A stretch of DNA of 5,379 nucleotides from an uncultured Actinomycetes bacterium (GTDB lineage: Bacteria; Actinomycetota; Actinomycetes; S36-B12): contig CAIXFB010000339.1 in NCBI GenBank assembly GCA_903918595.1, positions 1 to 5,379 of the forward strand, read 5' to 3'. The position numbers were made by a program, and so were the translations under genes. Below are positions 4,694 through 5,379 of this stretch, piece after piece (position 1 is the stretch's first letter; every line of letters begins with the position of its first letter). Below the pieces are notes generated by a model. It made no database searches. It saw only the letters and a program-made list of their open reading frames with translations, and was not told where the DNA came from.

Positions 4694-5379
4694 ATGATGG
4701 AGACGACGACGATCGACGGGGACGCCTCGGCACCGGTGACGGTGGACGAGCAGATCGCCAGGATCATCGAGCAGGCCCAGGAGCAGGGGCTGCAGCTCAC
4801 CGGCGAGGGCGGCCTGCTGCCCGACATGATCAGGCAGGCGGCCTGGGCGGCACTGCACGCCGAGATCACCGGCCACCTGGGATACGAGCGGCACGCGCCG
4901 CAGGGCCGGGGGTCGGGGAACTCCCGCAACGGGGTGACCGGCAAGACGGTTCAGACGACGGCGGGACCGGTTGGGCTGGAGGTGCCGCGGGACCGCAATG
5001 GGACGTTCGAGCCGGTCACGGTGCCCAAGGGCGTGCGCCGGCTGACCGACTTCGATGACATGATCAGGTCGCTGTTCGGCAGGGGCATGACGACCCGCGA
5101 TATCGCCGAGCACCTTCAGGTCACGTACGGCGCGTCGGTGTCCCATGAGACGATCGCGAACATCACCGACGCGATCAACGAGGTCGTCAAGGAGTGGCGG
5201 GCGAGGCCGCTGGACGAGGCCTGCCCGATCATGTGCGTCGACGCGATCCGGCTTCGGATCCGAGACGGCGGCGCGGTCAGGATGAAGGCCTGCCATATCG
5301 CGATCGGCGCCTGAATCGATGGCAGCAAACAGGTTCTCGGCATGTGGATCGAGCAGGCCGAGGGCGCGCGCTTCTGGGC
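4694..5379 (+). pseudogene. IS256-family transposase with internal TGA, 3' end outside window
   Basis: DDE transposase of the second IS. Visible landmarks: IARIIEQAQEQG near residue 21, an N-terminal helical region (MIRQAAWAALHAEITGHLGY), SRNGVTGKTVQT, the VPRDRNGTFEP motif (98-107), the helix-turn-helix-like GMTTRDIAEHLQVTYGASVSHETI (131-154), and the first catalytic Asp, D183 in MCVDAIRLRIRDGG. The frame stops at TGA 5312-5314 after 206 residues. Translation in the same frame then gives IDGSKQVLGMWIEQAEGARFW to the window edge, the expected IS256 continuation (family form: IGVDxDGxKxVLGxW). A nonsense change has thus cut the gene before the second Asp and the Glu, and the predicted product lacks most of the catalytic domain. 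Start ATG 4694 is chosen for its Shine-Dalgarno. Confidence 0.85.

Larger units (their letters stand above)
4611..5379 (+). mobile_element. Left part of a second IS256-family element (right end outside window)
   Basis: The element is defined by its plus-strand transposase and the non-coding lead-in before it. GTGTCAG occurs twice in direct orientation (4615-4621 and 4629-4635) in the position where a terminal repeat and transposase-binding sites are expected. The exact left tip and target duplication cannot be established because the other end is not in the window. It is a different IS256 subgroup from the IS1081-like copy: N-terminal sequence and length before the first catalytic Asp differ clearly, so the two do not bracket a composite transposon. 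Confidence 0.6.

Noticed and set aside
4673..5296. Minus-strand open frame opposite the second transposase
   Set aside because: Arg/Pro-rich shadow typical of high-GC coding DNA; the plus strand has family motifs and a good ribosome-binding site.
331..5379. Composite transposon formed by the two IS256 elements around the acyltransferase
   Set aside because: The two transposases are from different subgroups, in opposite orientations, with dissimilar end sequences.
1..5379. CRISPR array, tRNA, rRNA or replication origin
   Set aside because: No regularly spaced repeats, cloverleaf-like sequence, rRNA segment or iteron cluster was seen on reading.

Overview
The window looks like a piece of a high-GC actinobacterial chromosome or large plasmid. 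The evidence is the GC-rich codon use of the two transposases, the strong resemblance of one of them to mycobacterial IS1081, GTG initiation, and a TAnnnT-type -10 box placed for leaderless transcription. Genus cannot be fixed from the sequence. The content is a cell-surface acyltransferase locus repeatedly invaded and broken by insertion sequences.

Layout: (1) Bases 1-302 are the C-terminal end of an SGNH-type surface acyltransferase cut by the window edge. (2) About 331-1748 is an IS256-family, IS1081-like element with its transposase on the minus strand. Its ends share an inverted GTGGTGTACG core, a single-base frameshift scrambles the transposase C-terminus, and a long fold-back hairpin covers the transposase ribosome-binding site and start codon. 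(3) Bases 1783-1869 are the first ~29 codons of a second acyltransferase, cut off by a fused, frameshifted IS3-family transposase scrap (1868-1985). (4) Bases 1986-2450 are debris without a recognisable intact gene. (5) Bases 2463-4490 hold a complete 675-residue OafA/YrhL-like acyltransferase (AT3 membrane domain plus SGNH domain), noticeably more AT-rich than the transposases. (6) After ~120 bp of unassigned DNA, a second, different IS256-family element begins near 4611. Its transposase (from 4694) has an in-frame TGA at 5312 and runs off the right edge.

Biologically, the three acyltransferase pieces (C-terminal end, N-terminal stub, complete gene) all lie on the plus strand, which suggests a former tandem array of paralogues that decorate a surface glycan or glycolipid with acyl groups. 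The IS1081-like element sits in the short gap between the first two. Only the third copy is demonstrably intact here. I see no wholly new system. The points most worth a second look are the fold-back structures at both transposase starts, the conserved cysteine framework shared by the acyltransferases, and the IS-driven loss of paralogues.
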